A DNA stretch of 5,179 nt from Actinomycetota bacterium (GTDB lineage Bacteria; Actinomycetota; Actinomycetes; Actinomycetales; Cellulomonadaceae). Where the stretch lies: the NCBI GenBank assembly GCA_018898235.1, contig JAHIJU010000302.1, forward strand, positions 1 to 5,179. Reading direction: 5' to 3'. The notes below the pieces were generated by a model, which saw only the letters and a list, made by a program, of their open reading frames with translations, searched no databases and was not told where the DNA came from. The number at the start of each line of letters is the position of its first letter. Position 1 is the stretch's first letter. Below, one piece after another: positions 4,874 through 5,179 of the stretch. The translations under genes and the position numbers were made by a program.

Positions 4874-5179
4874 ATGAAGACACGCTCGTACCGGCAGGGT
4901 CGAGCGCTCGTGCCTCTGGCCGCGGCCACGTTGGCACTGGGCCTGGCAGGGTGCAGCACGGGGTCGACACCCGCCGCCAGCTCGTCGGCGAGCGCCGCCG
5001 GCACCGGCACGCTCAAGGTCGCCATGGTGACCAAGCCGTTGGACAACGTGTACTTCGGCTCGATGGTCACCGGGGCGCAGGCCGCCGCGAAGGACCTGGG
5101 CGTCGACCTGCAGGTGGTCGCGGCCCAGAACGTGAGCGATGACACCGGCCAGGCCTCGAAGCTGTCGTCCCTCGTCTCC
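4874..5179 (+). CDS. Sugar ABC transporter substrate-binding lipoprotein, RbsB-like (3' end beyond window)
   Basis: The first 102 codons of a membrane-anchored, extracytoplasmic sugar-binding protein; the frame runs off the window end. Residues 1-26 form a lipoprotein signal peptide: positive n-region (MKTRSYRQGR), hydrophobic core (ALVPLAAATLALGL), and lipobox LAGC with the lipidated Cys at 27. A Ser/Ala/Thr/Gly linker follows (28-49). From about residue 50 comes the start of a type 1 periplasmic-binding fold: TLKVAMVTKPLDNVYF (50-65), SMVTGAQAAAKDLG (67-80), then VDLQVVAAQNVSDDTGQ (81-97), a pattern typical of ribose/galactose-type binding proteins. The start is ATG 4874, with AGAGGAA at 4862-4868 at good spacing; an in-frame ATG at 4859 would absorb that ribosome binding site and is rejected. 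ATPase and permease genes would be expected downstream, outside the window. The operator at 4766 indicates control by the same LacI repressor. The ligand is unknown but is presumably the sugar used by the kinase. Confidence 0.93.
   Translation, partial: MKTRSYRQGRALVPLAAATLALGLAGCSTGSTPAASSSASAAGTGTLKVAMVTKPLDNVYFGSMVTGAQAAAKDLGVDLQVVAAQNVSDDTGQASKLSSLVS

Noticed and set aside
4792..5142. Open frame starting at ATG 4792 through the leader into the binding-protein gene in another frame
   Set aside because: It crosses the hairpin and overlaps the lipoprotein gene, whose signal peptide, lipobox and ribosome binding site are clear. The predicted protein is Arg/Gly-rich with no motif.

Overview
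The window is very GC-rich, with G/C-dominated third codon positions. It carries an actinobacterial DUF2516 gene beside a D-aminoacyl-tRNA deacylase of actinobacterial type. This points to a high-GC Gram-positive bacterium (Actinomycetota); I cannot name the genus. No tRNA, rRNA, CRISPR array, insertion sequence or phage gene is visible.

The left part (1-1152) is a housekeeping stretch on the + strand. It holds the 3' end of an unrecognised gene, possibly the C-terminus of a FUSC-like membrane protein, then a small DUF2516 membrane protein, then dtd, which overlaps the DUF2516 stop by 4 bases. dtd meets the next block tail to tail, with only 3 bases between stop codons.

The right part (1156-5179) is a sugar-utilisation locus around a 99-bp divergent promoter region. 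On the - strand, a class II ketose-bisphosphate-type aldolase (329 aa) is followed 39 bases later by a LacI-family repressor (355 aa). On the + strand, an FGGY carbohydrate kinase (461 aa) is followed by the start of a lipoprotein sugar-binding protein of the ribose-binding (RbsB) type. That gene runs off the window, and the rest of an ABC importer probably lies beyond it.

Two LacI-type operators tie the locus together: a perfect 12-bp palindrome GACAACGTTGTC in the divergent region and a one-base variant GACAACGATGTC in front of the binding-protein gene. The likely scheme is that the binding protein and its transporter import a sugar, the kinase phosphorylates it, the aldolase splits the product into C3-type fragments, and the LacI protein represses both directions until a ligand appears. 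No isomerase or dehydrogenase is seen.

The most interesting point is that the aldolase keeps its catalytic Asp and zinc histidines but has lost several residues that normally hold the substrate phosphate. NQGMD replaces the usual N-x-D/A/N-T-D/E motif, and an Ile replaces the Ser of the Q-x-S motif. Its substrate may therefore not be an ordinary fructose or tagatose bisphosphate, and the pathway may be undescribed. A strong GC-rich hairpin lies between the second operator and the binding-protein start.
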